A stretch of 64,000 bases of DNA, taken from the NCBI RefSeq assembly GCF_013415125.1, contig NZ_JACCDE010000016.1:53732-117731 (forward strand), read 5' to 3'. Both the position numbers and the translations under genes were made by a program. The notes beneath the pieces were generated by a model. The model was given only the letters and a program-made list of their open reading frames with translations, was not told the origin of the DNA and ran no database searches. Within the stretch, counting starts at the first letter, position 1. Every line of letters starts with the position of its first letter. Source of the stretch: Vreelandella glaciei. GTDB lineage: Bacteria > Pseudomonadota > Gammaproteobacteria > Pseudomonadales > Halomonadaceae. This document shows, piece by piece, positions 18,692 through 27,148 of the stretch.

Positions 18692-19039
18692 TTCCGTTTT
18701 TTCCCTATTCTATTCATTAATAGAAAATCACTATTGATCGTAATGTATAAATAACCATATCTTATTTTTGCCCACTTGGGCGGAGTATGGCACCTTAATT
18801 GACAAAACAGTCGATTTTATATTTATCTGCTAGATAACACAATAATACGGAACTCACTTAGCGATAGGGGAATTTTCAATGCCAGCACTTAGTAAACAAA
18901 AATCATTACCATCTTTTTTTGATATTGCGCTGCTTATGAATTTTCTTTTCCCTATATGAAATAAAAGACCTTCATTATTAAATGAAAGTCTTAAGAAAAT
19001 TAAATATTTAGCACTTTAGCAGCTTATCACTAAGCTATC
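18692..19039. other. Intergenic region upstream of wzz
   Basis: About 350 AT-rich bases between the porin stop and wzz. They hold the porin terminator at 18961-18992 and presumably the promoter of the assembly operon. A short perfect hairpin GCCC-ACTT-GGGC lies at 18771-18782 without a T-run. No ops element was found here, in contrast to the export operon. Confidence 0.6.
18961..18992 (-). terminator. Rho-independent terminator of the 19040-20059 porin
   Basis: On the minus strand a 12-bp stem (AAGACTTTCATT with AATGAAGGTCTT, one G-T pair, 4-base loop) is followed by TTTTAT, 48 bases after the porin stop. Confidence 0.7.
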
Positions 19040-20059
19040 TTAAAAATGATAGCGGGCTCCGGACAGCCAATACGTTCTATTAGCTGTACTTTCTTGTCGG
19101 ACGCTGGGTGCGTCACCGTCGGCTAGCTCTACGAACACATCGAACGCGCTGGAGACCTTGTAGTAGGCACCCGCTGCCCAGGCGCTGCTCTCCTCGCTCT
19201 CGTCACGGTCTACGTTGTAGTAGTCGGCGGTAAATGCCCATGGACCAGTGGTGTAGGTTCCGCCTAGGCCAAGTGTCTCGAATCCTCCACCATAGGTGGC
19301 ACTATTATCTTGCGTTTCTGCCCCTAAACGCATGGTTAGCTGGTCACTCAATGCATAGGAACCGATCAGCCCATAGAGCATTTCACCATTCCCGCCGCCG
19401 CGTACTACGTTTTCAACCGTGCCAAACCCGACTTTGAAGGGACCTTGCTGATAATGAACACCGCCTTGTGCGGCAATCACCTCGCCCTCTTCACTCTGCT
19501 CAGCTGGGGTTGATCCACGCTCACTGTACTGTTTTAGCTGCACAAAGCTGGTAAATCCGTTTAGCTCTGGCGTGTAGTAGCCAATGGAATCCCCCCTGGA
19601 TTGTAAACCAGTCGCGTTAAAGAGCAGCCCGCGATCTAGGTAAACGTCAAAGGGGGCTGATACAAACTGGTAATAAAGACTATCGAAGTTCCCAGCTTGA
19701 ACGGTGCCGTACTGCTTGCTGGCCAGGCCAATGTAGCTTTGGCGGATCTCATTAAAACCCTGATCGGTATTGCGCTCATCACCTGTGAAACGCCACTCTA
19801 GACGCCCAAAAGCAGATAAATCTGATGTGACATCATGGCTCATGCGAAAGCCAAGCCGTGAATAGACATCGACAAATTCTGTACCGTCATCTACCTCGTT
19901 ACCTGCGCTATCGAACTCGGGGCCACCACCAGCAATGCCCATGGCAATGCGCCCGTAAATATCAAACTTCGCTCCTTCTTGGTCGTAGAGTGTTGTGGCT
20001 TGCGCTACCGATGCAGACAGTGAGGCGCTAACAGTGGCTGCTAACAGCGTTTTTTTCAT
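19040..20059 (-). CDS. Outer-membrane general porin (paralogue 1)
   Basis: A Gram-negative trimeric porin of 339 residues. The signal peptide MKKTLLAATVSASLSASVAQA precedes a mature start ATTLYDQEGAKFDIYGRIAMG. Alternating beta strands end in the C-terminal aromatic GARYHF, the assembly signal for the BAM complex. The loop-3 constriction lies around QAGNFDSLYYQF. The mature protein is rich in Asp/Glu, as in halophiles. It should allow diffusion of small hydrophilic solutes. It is closely similar to the next gene upstream (20320-21393), so the pair arose by duplication, but each has its own terminator. Confidence 0.92.
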   Translation of the reverse strand: MKKTLLAATVSASLSASVAQATTLYDQEGAKFDIYGRIAMGIAGGGPEFDSAGNEVDDGTEFVDVYSRLGFRMSHDVTSDLSAFGRLEWRFTGDERNTDQGFNEIRQSYIGLASKQYGTVQAGNFDSLYYQFVSAPFDVYLDRGLLFNATGLQSRGDSIGYYTPELNGFTSFVQLKQYSERGSTPAEQSEEGEVIAAQGGVHYQQGPFKVGFGTVENVVRGGGNGEMLYGLIGSYALSDQLTMRLGAETQDNSATYGGGFETLGLGGTYTTGPWAFTADYYNVDRDESEESSAWAAGAYYKVSSAFDVFVELADGDAPSVRQESTANRTYWLSGARYHF

Positions 20060-20237
20060 CGTTAATCCCTTACCTTTATTTTATAAACCTACCTATATGA
20101 TGCTATTGGCTTATGCATCTTATGAAATGTTATAAGATAACAATAAATAAAGGAAGGTGATTTCACTTCCCAATGCTCCTAGGCTGTTAATTTATCGGTA
20201 AAACAACCATGACTATTTATCAATAGAAAAAACAGGC

Positions 20238-20267
20238 AAAAAAAACCGGCCTCTAAAGAGGCCGGTT
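20238..20267 (-). terminator. Rho-independent terminator of the 20320-21393 porin
   Basis: On the minus strand a perfect 10-bp stem (AACCGGCCTC / GAGGCCGGTT, loop of 4) is followed by a run of T (bases 20238-20243 are A on the plus strand). Confidence 0.9.
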
Positions 20268-20319
20268 CTATTGGTTCTGCTAGGCAGTTTACCCTTTAAG
20301 CGTAGTATTTAAACAAGGC

Positions 20320-21393
20320 TTAGAAGTGGTAACGTGCGCCAGTCAGCCAGTATACGTCGTCGGTCAGGTCACCAAGGGTAACGTCACGATCAACAGTCGG
20401 CGCGTCGCCATCGTTCAACTCGAGGAAAACGTCGAAGTTGCTGGATACGTTGTAGTAGGTACCTAGAACCCAAGCGTTGCTATCGTCTAATTCTTCACGG
20501 TCTACATTGTAGTAGTCTGCAGCAAATGCCCAAGGACCTGTAGTGAAAGTACCACCTACACCAACTTTATCGTAGCCGTTTTCGTCGTTAGCACCACGAA
20601 GGTCATAGCTATCATTGTTGTCACGAGTTTCATAACCCAGACGTGCAGTGAACTGGTCAGTGAAGTCGTAAGAACCGATCAGGCCGTAAAGCATTTCGCC
20701 ATTACCGCCACCACGCTCAACATCTTCAACAAAACCTAGACCAACAGTGATCGGGCCTTGTGCGTAACGAACACCACCTTGTGGTGCTACAACTGCACCT
20801 TCTTCAGTAGTGCCAACGCCTTCAACTTCGCCGCGCTCGCTGTAGTGCTTAGCTTGCAAGAATGCAGTCCAGCCTTGCAGGTTAGGCGTGTAGTAACCGA
20901 TAGAGTCACCACGTGACTGTTTCGGATGGCCAGCAAATTCTAAACCACGATCAATTTCCCAGTAGAACGGAAGAGAAACGAACTGGTTGTAGAAGCTGTC
21001 GAAGTTACCTGCTTGAAAAGTACCGAACTGGTCACTTTGCAGGCCAAGGTAGCTTTGGCGAACTTCATTGAAGCCGCTGTTACCATTGCCGCTTGGACCA
21101 GTACGCTCGTCACCGCTGAAACGCCACTCAACACGACCGAACGCAGTCAGATCGCGAGAAACTTCGTGGCTCATACGCAGACCAAGACGCGAATAAACGT
21201 CTACAAACTCAGCGCCGTCATCGATTTTCTGACCAGCGTTATTGAACTCGGGGCCACCGCCAGCGACACCCATGGCGATACGGCCATAAACATCTAACCG
21301 AGTGCCGTCTTGGTCATAAACGGTTGCTGCTTGTGCTGCAGCAGAGGCACCCAGGGCGCCAACGATAGCAGTCGCTAAAAGTGTTTTTTTCAT
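20320..21393 (-). CDS. Outer-membrane general porin (paralogue 2)
   Basis: A trimeric beta-barrel porin of 357 residues. The signal peptide ends at AAAQA; the mature start ATVYDQDGTRLDVYGRIAMGVAGGGPEF matches paralogue 1 closely. Loop 3 region QAGNFDSFYNQF; C-terminal GARYHF. It is longer than paralogue 1 mainly through insertions around residues 96-103 (SGNGNSG), the DLRGANDENGYD loop and the ending DVTLGDLTDDV. Codons look more biased than those of paralogue 1 (frequent CGT, GGT), suggesting this is the strongly expressed copy. The two genes are 260 bases apart. Confidence 0.92.
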   Translation of the reverse strand: MKKTLLATAIVGALGASAAAQAATVYDQDGTRLDVYGRIAMGVAGGGPEFNNAGQKIDDGAEFVDVYSRLGLRMSHEVSRDLTAFGRVEWRFSGDERTGPSGNGNSGFNEVRQSYLGLQSDQFGTFQAGNFDSFYNQFVSLPFYWEIDRGLEFAGHPKQSRGDSIGYYTPNLQGWTAFLQAKHYSERGEVEGVGTTEEGAVVAPQGGVRYAQGPITVGLGFVEDVERGGGNGEMLYGLIGSYDFTDQFTARLGYETRDNNDSYDLRGANDENGYDKVGVGGTFTTGPWAFAADYYNVDREELDDSNAWVLGTYYNVSSNFDVFLELNDGDAPTVDRDVTLGDLTDDVYWLTGARYHF

Positions 21394-21657
21394 GATGTAA
21401 GTTCCTTAACTCGTATACTGTTTCGATCGTTGCTGCTCAACTCTTAATAAGTTGGCAGTTGGCTTTTGCGGGCCATGCTCTTTTGCCATCCACCGGTTTT
21501 TCCCAGTGGTATGCGGCATGTCCTCAACTAAGCCTTGTTATAGTCCAATGCTCGCAGAACAAACTCTATACCGGGACTCAAGGGAACGCAATAGAAAAAA
21601 ACAGTGTTTTCTTACTATTTGTACTTTTTTATGGAACCCCTGCCTACTGACCTGGTC

Positions 21658-22440
21658 TCAGCGGCCTTTGAATTTTTGCTGTAGGCCTAACAATTTGTCT
21701 TCCATGCTAAGCGGCTTACGCGGCTCGCTTTTTTCGCTTTCTGCCTGCTCTGCCGCCTCTTGGCGGGGTTTATGCGCAACAGGCTTCGGTCTAGGTGGCG
21801 CTTTCTTGGACGGCTGCGGCCCTTTCTGATCACCACGTTTTTCTGCTGCATGCAGTGCCGATTGCTTATCAACCTTGCCGGCAGGCTGACCATCTAAATC
21901 TACCCGCTCAACACCCTCTCGCACGGCTTTTATGTAGCGAGGAAGGTTCACGTAGTTGGCTAAGGCGCGGCGAATCAGTTTATTTGGCCACTCTTCGCGC
22001 TCGGCAAGCTCTTGGTGAATGCCTACTTTTAGCGGTTTGGTGTGCCCCTTAAAAAACGCTTTGGGGTAGCGCTCGTACCATTGATTAAGCAGGGCGTGCG
22101 GCGAAGGCACTGACGCTGTTTTAGGGTCGCTAGCCGCTTCGCTGGGCGCTTTTTCTGCAGAGACTTCTTCAGGTTCAGGGACTTTCTCTTCAGCTGGTTC
22201 TTCTTCGAAGGCTTTAGTGTCTTGAGCTGGCGCATCGTCGCTGAGCACTTCTTCGTTATGTGTTTCAGTTTCTATTGTCGTCGCGGTTTCTGAGCTTGGC
22301 ACGCTTTGGGCTTGGGCGTCTTTCAGCGCCAATTGCTGTTTTAGCCGCTGATTTTCTTCGCGCAGGGCTTGTAGCTCAGCTTGTGTGCGTTCAAGACGCG
22401 TTTCTAAGTCATCCAACATATTCATTAAGCTGGCGGCCAT
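21658..22440 (-). CDS. ProQ/FinO-domain RNA-binding protein
   Basis: A 260-residue protein. The first 60 residues are a coiled coil (MLDDLETRLERTQAELQALREENQRLKQQL). An acidic Glu/Ala/Pro linker follows. A ProQ/FinO domain lies at about 115-205 (LLNQWYERYPKAFF...PLKVGIHQEL...ALANYVNLPRYIKAV), and a basic Pro/Lys tail ends the protein. Domain members bind structured 3' ends of sRNAs and mRNAs. E. coli ProQ has the domain at the N-terminus; here it is central/C-terminal behind a coiled coil, an arrangement also seen in other gammaproteobacteria. It lies 20 bases downstream of folA. Confidence 0.85.
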   Translation of the reverse strand: MAASLMNMLDDLETRLERTQAELQALREENQRLKQQLALKDAQAQSVPSSETATTIETETHNEEVLSDDAPAQDTKAFEEEPAEEKVPEPEEVSAEKAPSEAASDPKTASVPSPHALLNQWYERYPKAFFKGHTKPLKVGIHQELAEREEWPNKLIRRALANYVNLPRYIKAVREGVERVDLDGQPAGKVDKQSALHAAEKRGDQKGPQPSKKAPPRPKPVAHKPRQEAAEQAESEKSEPRKPLSMEDKLLGLQQKFKGR

Positions 22441-22460
22441 AGCCTTCTCCTTTGACCTTT

Positions 22461-23018
22461 TCAGTCAGCGATACGCTCGTAGACCACAAAATCGTAGTTT
22501 GGCTGCCCTTCTGCTGGCTGCCCCGCTACGCGCTGTACTTCTTGCCACTCGCTGGGATCAAAGTCAGGAAACGTGGCGTCGCCTTCTACGTCTATATCCA
22601 CTTCTGTTATGTAGAGCCGCTGGGCAAAGGGTAGCGCTTGGCGGTAGATTTCCCCGCCGCCCATCACCATGATCTCTTCTGCCGCTTCTATCGTGGCATG
22701 TTGGTCGGCCAGTTCCAGCGCTGAGGTCAAGTCATGGCACACGCGCACGCCTTCGTGGGAAAACTCCGCGTTGCGGGTTACCACTACATTAAGCCGGTTC
22801 GGCAGCGGCTTGCCAATGGAAGCGTAAGTTTTTCGCCCCATCACGAGCGGTTTTGCCTGGGTGATGCGTTTAAAGAACTTTAGATCTTCAGGTAGGTACC
22901 AAGGCAGCTTGCCGTCTACGCCGATGACGCGGTTTTTTGCCATGGCGACAATCATTGCCACAGGCACTAGAGAGTCGAAGCTATCCTTGTGCTTAACCAT
23001 GTCGCTTTGCTGGCTCAT
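22461..23018 (-). CDS. folA: Dihydrofolate reductase
   Basis: Reduces dihydrofolate to tetrahydrofolate with NADPH. It has [29 protein letters not shown] (the Trp, the acidic active-site residue and the Phe-Phe pocket), [16 protein letters not shown] (cofactor-binding) and [16 protein letters not shown]. The protein is 185 residues because about 20 residues precede the usual start. The ATG at 23018 is kept since it overlaps the thyA stop (ATGA). Coupling with thyA makes sense, as ThyA produces the dihydrofolate that FolA recycles. Confidence 0.95.
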   Translation of the reverse strand: MSQQSDMVKHKDSFDSLVPVAMIVAMAKNRVIGVDGKLPWYLPEDLKFFKRITQAKPLVMGRKTYASIGKPLPNRLNVVVTRNAEFSHEGVRVCHDLTSALELADQHATIEAAEEIMVMGGGEIYRQALPFAQRLYITEVDIDVEGDATFPDFDPSEWQEVQRVAGQPAEGQPNYDFVVYERIAD

Positions 23019-23833
23019 ACCGCCACCTCGGCTTTGATGTGGGGGTGCGGCTCGTAAGCCTCAATCTCAATATCTTCAAACCGGAACGCAAACAGGTCGT
23101 CTATTGCTGGGTTAAGCACTAGCTTTGGCGTGGCCTTTGGGTTGCGCGCGAGCTGTTCTTTGGCCTGTTCCAAGTGGTTACTGTACAAGTGCGCATCGCC
23201 TAAGGTGTGGATAAATTCACCCGGTTGCAGGCCGGTTACTTGCGCGACCATGGTTAGTAGCAAGGCGTAGCTGGCGATGTTAAACGGTACACCGAGGAAG
23301 ATATCGGCGCTGCGCTGATAGAGCTGGCACGATAGCTTGCCGTTGGCCACGTAAAACTGGAACAGGCAGTGGCACGGCGGTAGCTGCATTTCGTCTACCT
23401 GTGCGGGGTTCCAGGCGGAAACAATCAGGCGGCGCGACTGTGGTGAGGTGCGAATTTGCTCAAGCACCTTGGCAATTTGGTCAACGCTGCCCCCTTTTGG
23501 GTCAGGCCAGCTACGCCACTGGTAGCCGTAAACGGGGCCTAGATCACCGTTTTCATCTGCCCATTCGTCCCATATCCGCACGCCGTTCTCTTTTAGATAG
23601 GCAATATTAGTGTCGCCCTTCAGGAACCATAGAAGTTCGTGAATGATAGAGCGCAGGTGCAGTTTTTTGGTGGTGATGAGCGGAAAACCACGCGATAGAT
23701 CGAAACGCATTTGGTGACCAAACACGGAGCGCGTGCCCACGCCTGTGCGGTCGTGGCGGTCAACGCCATGCTCCAAAACGGTTTGCATCAAGTCTAAATA
23801 AGGTTGCTCAAGCGCGGGCGTTGGTACAGTCAC
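23015..23833 (-). CDS. thyA: Thymidylate synthase
   Basis: Makes dTMP from dUMP using methylene-tetrahydrofolate. There is [19 protein letters not shown] near the N-terminus (phosphate-binding Arg), [20 protein letters not shown], the catalytic Cys in [33 protein letters not shown] and the C-terminal IKAEVAV. Length 272 residues, normal for the family. It overlaps folA by four bases and is 113 bases downstream of lgt. Confidence 0.97.
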   Translation of the reverse strand: MTVPTPALEQPYLDLMQTVLEHGVDRHDRTGVGTRSVFGHQMRFDLSRGFPLITTKKLHLRSIIHELLWFLKGDTNIAYLKENGVRIWDEWADENGDLGPVYGYQWRSWPDPKGGSVDQIAKVLEQIRTSPQSRRLIVSAWNPAQVDEMQLPPCHCLFQFYVANGKLSCQLYQRSADIFLGVPFNIASYALLLTMVAQVTGLQPGEFIHTLGDAHLYSNHLEQAKEQLARNPKATPKLVLNPAIDDLFAFRFEDIEIEAYEPHPHIKAEVAV

Positions 23834-23888
23834 AGAATTTCCAAATTAACAGGCGGTGTAGCGGCTTATTCTAGGTGGTGGGGTCATA

Positions 23889-23920
23889 AGGGGCAATGCG
23901 AAGATTGCCCCTCTTTTTTT
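23889..23920 (+). terminator. Terminator-like hairpin on the plus strand between lgt and thyA
   Basis: A perfect 9-bp stem AGGGGCAAT / ATTGCCCCT with a 6-base loop is followed on the plus strand by CTTTTTTT. On the minus strand, where both flanking genes lie, no T-run follows. No plus-strand gene precedes it. Confidence 0.6.
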
Positions 23921-23946
23921 GACCAGCTGGCTAAACGCTCCCTTTG

Positions 23947-24750
23947 CTACACTTTTTGGATTTTCACATCCACTGGCTGGGTGCGCGACCAGGCAATAAC
24001 GAAAAGGCCTAGGGCAATCATGGGGAGGCTGAGCAGCATACCCATGGTGAACCAGCCAAACGCAAGATAGCCAATATGGGCGTCGGGCATGCGAACAAAC
24101 TCGACCATAAAGCGGAAAACGCCGTAGCAGACTAAAAACAGCCCGGATAAGAAGCCGCGAGATGTCGGTTTAGCGGAGACCCACCAAAGAATAGCGAACA
24201 GCACGACGCCTTCCAGCAAAGCTTCATAGAGTGCGGATGGGTGGCGCGGTTCAGGCTCCATACCGGGAAATGGCATGCCCCAGGGTAGCGAGGTCACGCG
24301 CCCCGGTAGCTCGTGGTTGATAAAGTTGCCGATGCGCCCTGCCCCCAAACCGATGGGAACCAAAGGAGCAATAAAGTCCGTTAGGGTTAAGAAGGCTAGC
24401 TGTTTGCGCCGAGCAAATATCCAGGCCGCGAGCAACACACCGAGCAGGCCGCCGTGAAAGCTCATGCCACCATCCCATACGCGAAAAATCCATAGCGGGT
24501 CAGCTGTCCACTGCCCTAGCCCGTAGAACAAGGCGTAACCTAAGCGTCCACCTGCCACCACCCCGATCGCACAGTAGAAAAGTAAATCGCCGATATCGTC
24601 ATTATTAAGGCCGATGAGCGATGCCCGCCGACAACCGAGCCACCACGCTGCGACAAAACCTACTACGTACATCAAGCCATACCAATGGACTTGCAGCGGC
24701 CCTAGGGAGACAGCCACTGGGTCAATCGTCGGGTAATTAATCATTGACAC
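23947..24750 (-). CDS. lgt: Prolipoprotein diacylglyceryl transferase
   Basis: An inner-membrane enzyme that attaches diacylglycerol from phosphatidylglycerol to the lipobox Cys of prolipoproteins. It has about seven membrane segments and 267 residues. The family signature [16 protein letters not shown] is at about 136-151, preceded by [13 protein letters not shown] and followed by [12 protein letters not shown]. The lgt-thyA-folA order is shared with Pseudomonas. Confidence 0.96.
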   Translation of the reverse strand: MSMINYPTIDPVAVSLGPLQVHWYGLMYVVGFVAAWWLGCRRASLIGLNNDDIGDLLFYCAIGVVAGGRLGYALFYGLGQWTADPLWIFRVWDGGMSFHGGLLGVLLAAWIFARRKQLAFLTLTDFIAPLVPIGLGAGRIGNFINHELPGRVTSLPWGMPFPGMEPEPRHPSALYEALLEGVVLFAILWWVSAKPTSRGFLSGLFLVCYGVFRFMVEFVRMPDAHIGYLAFGWFTMGMLLSLPMIALGLFVIAWSRTQPVDVKIQKV

Positions 24751-24971
24751 TCTCTAATCTGACCAAAGGGAATTTTCATTCACGAATCACTAATAGCGCC
24801 CAACTTACTTGGCTAGCGGGCAAGTTTAACGCCTGAGCAGGCAAATGGAACGCTGGTGGCAACAATACTGAAAAACGCAAACCACATCTCTACGCCTACT
24901 CCTTACCCCGAGCGACCGCGGCTAGGGTTGATTGATCGAACGCGACGACCGTTGATCATTCAGGGCGATAC

Positions 24972-26138
24972 TCATGCAGGAGGTGTCGGTTTAAGCGTGC
25001 CAGGAAACCAATGGGCAATCATGCTGAGAAGAGTTTGAGGTTGGTATGGTTTGGCAAGCAGGTCATCCATACCGGCTGTTAAGCAGGCATCACGCCCGGC
25101 GCTGTCGACGTTGGCTGTCAGCGCAACCAGCACGCTTTGGCTACTGCTATGATGGCGCTCATATTCACGCCAGCGCCGGGTAGTCTCAATCCCATCCAGG
25201 GTAGGCATAAAAATGTCCATCAACACCAGATCAAAGAAAGCGCTCTGCTGGCGTTCAAGCGCCTGCTCACCGCTACTTACACCTTCTACTTGAAGACCCT
25301 GGGTTTCCAGCATTTGCCGTGCCAGCATCAAATTCACCGGCCCATCATCAACCACCAGCACACGTAAATTGTTCCCGCCCTTCACTATATCTTCTTCAGC
25401 AGTATGCTGAACAAGGTTAGCTAATAGCGCGCGAATATCTAACAGCCGCTCGCGCACATCCATAATATTTTGCCGACAACTATCGGTGACCTCGGTTTCG
25501 GCCATAGCGTTTAAGTGTTTAAACAGGCTGTCAGTTTCACGCTGGAGCAGTAACAGATAACCTGATTTTAAACGCGACTCTTCCCGCGCTCTGTCACGCC
25601 CCGCCATTACGTGTTTGAGCTGCCGCTGCTGGTGTTGAAGGTCGTCCAGTAGCGTTTGTTCATGCTCATACTGTGTGCTTTTAGTAGCGGCATTAGCCAC
25701 TTGCGAGTAGTTAATGCGGCGTTTTAGCCCGGCTAGCATTTCGTTAACGCCGACTAGACGCTGTAGAGGAAGAGGAGGTTCGTCGGACGCATCCGGCGGG
25801 GAGCATTGCCGCTCGAGTTGTGAACCTTCAGCGGTGGCGCATAATACCTGACTGTGCCGTTCAAGCTCGGCGAGCTCTTGCATGAAACGAATGTCGTTAC
25901 GCCGGCCACGCGCTTTGACCAACATTAGGAAGGCGCCGACATTCAAACTGCTACCGAGGAGCAAGGCGATCATTAACCATAGCAAGGTGCTCCAGGAGGC
26001 GTGGCTTGGGGACATCCACCACACCATTGCACCGACTACCAGGCAGAGCGCAATCAGTGCCGCTTGCAAAAGTAGCAGCGGCCACAGCAGTGGCCATACG
26101 ATGGTGTTCCAATAGTACTCCTTTTGATAGCGTTGCAT
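24972..26138 (-). CDS. Membrane-anchored response regulator with degenerate kinase-like region
   Basis: A 388-residue protein. Two membrane segments (about 14-41 and 50-75) are followed by a long coiled coil (about 80-235). A C-terminal receiver domain begins at LRVLVVDDGPVNLMLARQML, with phospho-acceptor Asp in DLVLMDIFMPTLDGIE, Thr in ALTAN and Lys in LAKPY. The helix EESRLKSGYLLLLQRETDSLFKHL looks like the dimerisation helix of a BarA/GacS-type hybrid kinase, but the phospho-His position (SHEIRTPL) is not conserved, and there is no ATPase domain. ATG at 26138 is chosen for its strong GAGGAAGG site; the frame opens 29 codons earlier. Output unknown. Confidence 0.8.
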   Translation of the reverse strand: MQRYQKEYYWNTIVWPLLWPLLLLQAALIALCLVVGAMVWWMSPSHASWSTLLWLMIALLLGSSLNVGAFLMLVKARGRRNDIRFMQELAELERHSQVLCATAEGSQLERQCSPPDASDEPPLPLQRLVGVNEMLAGLKRRINYSQVANAATKSTQYEHEQTLLDDLQHQQRQLKHVMAGRDRAREESRLKSGYLLLLQRETDSLFKHLNAMAETEVTDSCRQNIMDVRERLLDIRALLANLVQHTAEEDIVKGGNNLRVLVVDDGPVNLMLARQMLETQGLQVEGVSSGEQALERQQSAFFDLVLMDIFMPTLDGIETTRRWREYERHHSSSQSVLVALTANVDSAGRDACLTAGMDDLLAKPYQPQTLLSMIAHWFPGTLKPTPPA

Positions 26139-26347
26139 GATTTCGCCTTCCTCTTGGCCGAATGGGCGCTGATAACGTGACCGCTGTTTAACCGCTGAGA
26201 TAGCTGCCAATATTACGGTACTCACACCCTTTTGGGTGATGATTTATGCTACAAACATGATACTGATATCAGTGTACGTCTACGTTTCGTTACTGTCATG
26301 CTGCTCTTCCGTTGAACATTTTTCACCCTTTCGCCTACGAGTTTGTT

Positions 26348-27148
26348 ATGTGTTTGATTTCATTTGCTTGGCAACCTGGCACGCCGACGCCTTTGTGGCT
26401 GATAGGCAACCGTGATGAGTTCCATGCGCGTCCGACCGCGCCACTGGCTGAGTGGAAAGGTCACCCAGCGATTGTCGGTGGCCGTGATTTAGAGGCCGGA
26501 GGCTCTTGGCTGGCTGCCAAACACGGCGGTGTTATTGCAGCCTTGACCAACGTGCGCGACCTGCAACTAGTCACACCGCCTGGTGCGCCAAGCCGAGGTG
26601 AACTGGTCGCAGGTGCCCTGCAGTGTGACGATATCGACGCGTGGCTAACCGCACTCAGCGAGGAGGAAGCACTGCGCTATGCAGGCTTTAACTTGTTAGT
26701 GGCGACTCCACAACGGTTGTGGCATTTGCACCGTGGTCGTGATCGCCTAGCCTTAAGTGAGGTGGCCCCCGGCGTCTATGGTCTCTCCAATGCCGACCTA
26801 AACTCCCCCTGGCCAAAGCTTTTACATGTGCGTAGCGCACTCGAACATACGCTTTTTCAGCTAGACCCTGTTCAAGCCTGGCCTCACTTCGTGCAGCGCG
26901 CGATACAAAATCCTCAGGAGGCTGCGGTGGAGGAGTTACCGGATACCGGTGTGGGGCTTGAATTGGAGCATCGGCTATCGGCGGCGTTTATTGTTGGCGA
27001 GCGCTATGGCACCCGGGCCACTTCGTGGCTGACGTTAGACGCCCAAGGGAACATCGACATTAGCGAGCAGCGCTTCGGGCCGCTGGGGCGGTTTGAGGGT
27101 GAAACCACCCTGGCGCTTCCCAGCGATTCATTGGTATCTGCGCCCTAG
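26348..27148 (+). CDS. NRDE-family (TANGO2-like) protein
   Basis: A 266-residue protein starting MCLISFAWQPG, with LWLIGNRDEFHARPTAPL (the Asn-Arg-Asp-Glu motif that names the family), GGRDLEAGGSWLAA and GLSNADLNSPWPKL. The Met-Cys start suggests an exposed Cys-2 nucleophile, as noted for this family. ATG at 26348 is chosen because the conserved sequence starts there. Biochemical role is unsettled (human TANGO2 is linked to lipid/haem handling). Its stop overlaps the convergent ptsP stop by four bases. Confidence 0.88.
   Translation: MCLISFAWQPGTPTPLWLIGNRDEFHARPTAPLAEWKGHPAIVGGRDLEAGGSWLAAKHGGVIAALTNVRDLQLVTPPGAPSRGELVAGALQCDDIDAWLTALSEEEALRYAGFNLLVATPQRLWHLHRGRDRLALSEVAPGVYGLSNADLNSPWPKLLHVRSALEHTLFQLDPVQAWPHFVQRAIQNPQEAAVEELPDTGVGLELEHRLSAAFIVGERYGTRATSWLTLDAQGNIDISEQRFGPLGRFEGETTLALPSDSLVSAP

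Noticed and set aside
18771..18786. A second ops-like element ahead of wzz
   Set aside because: The GGGCGGAGTATGG sequence is on the wrong strand and differs from the ops core.
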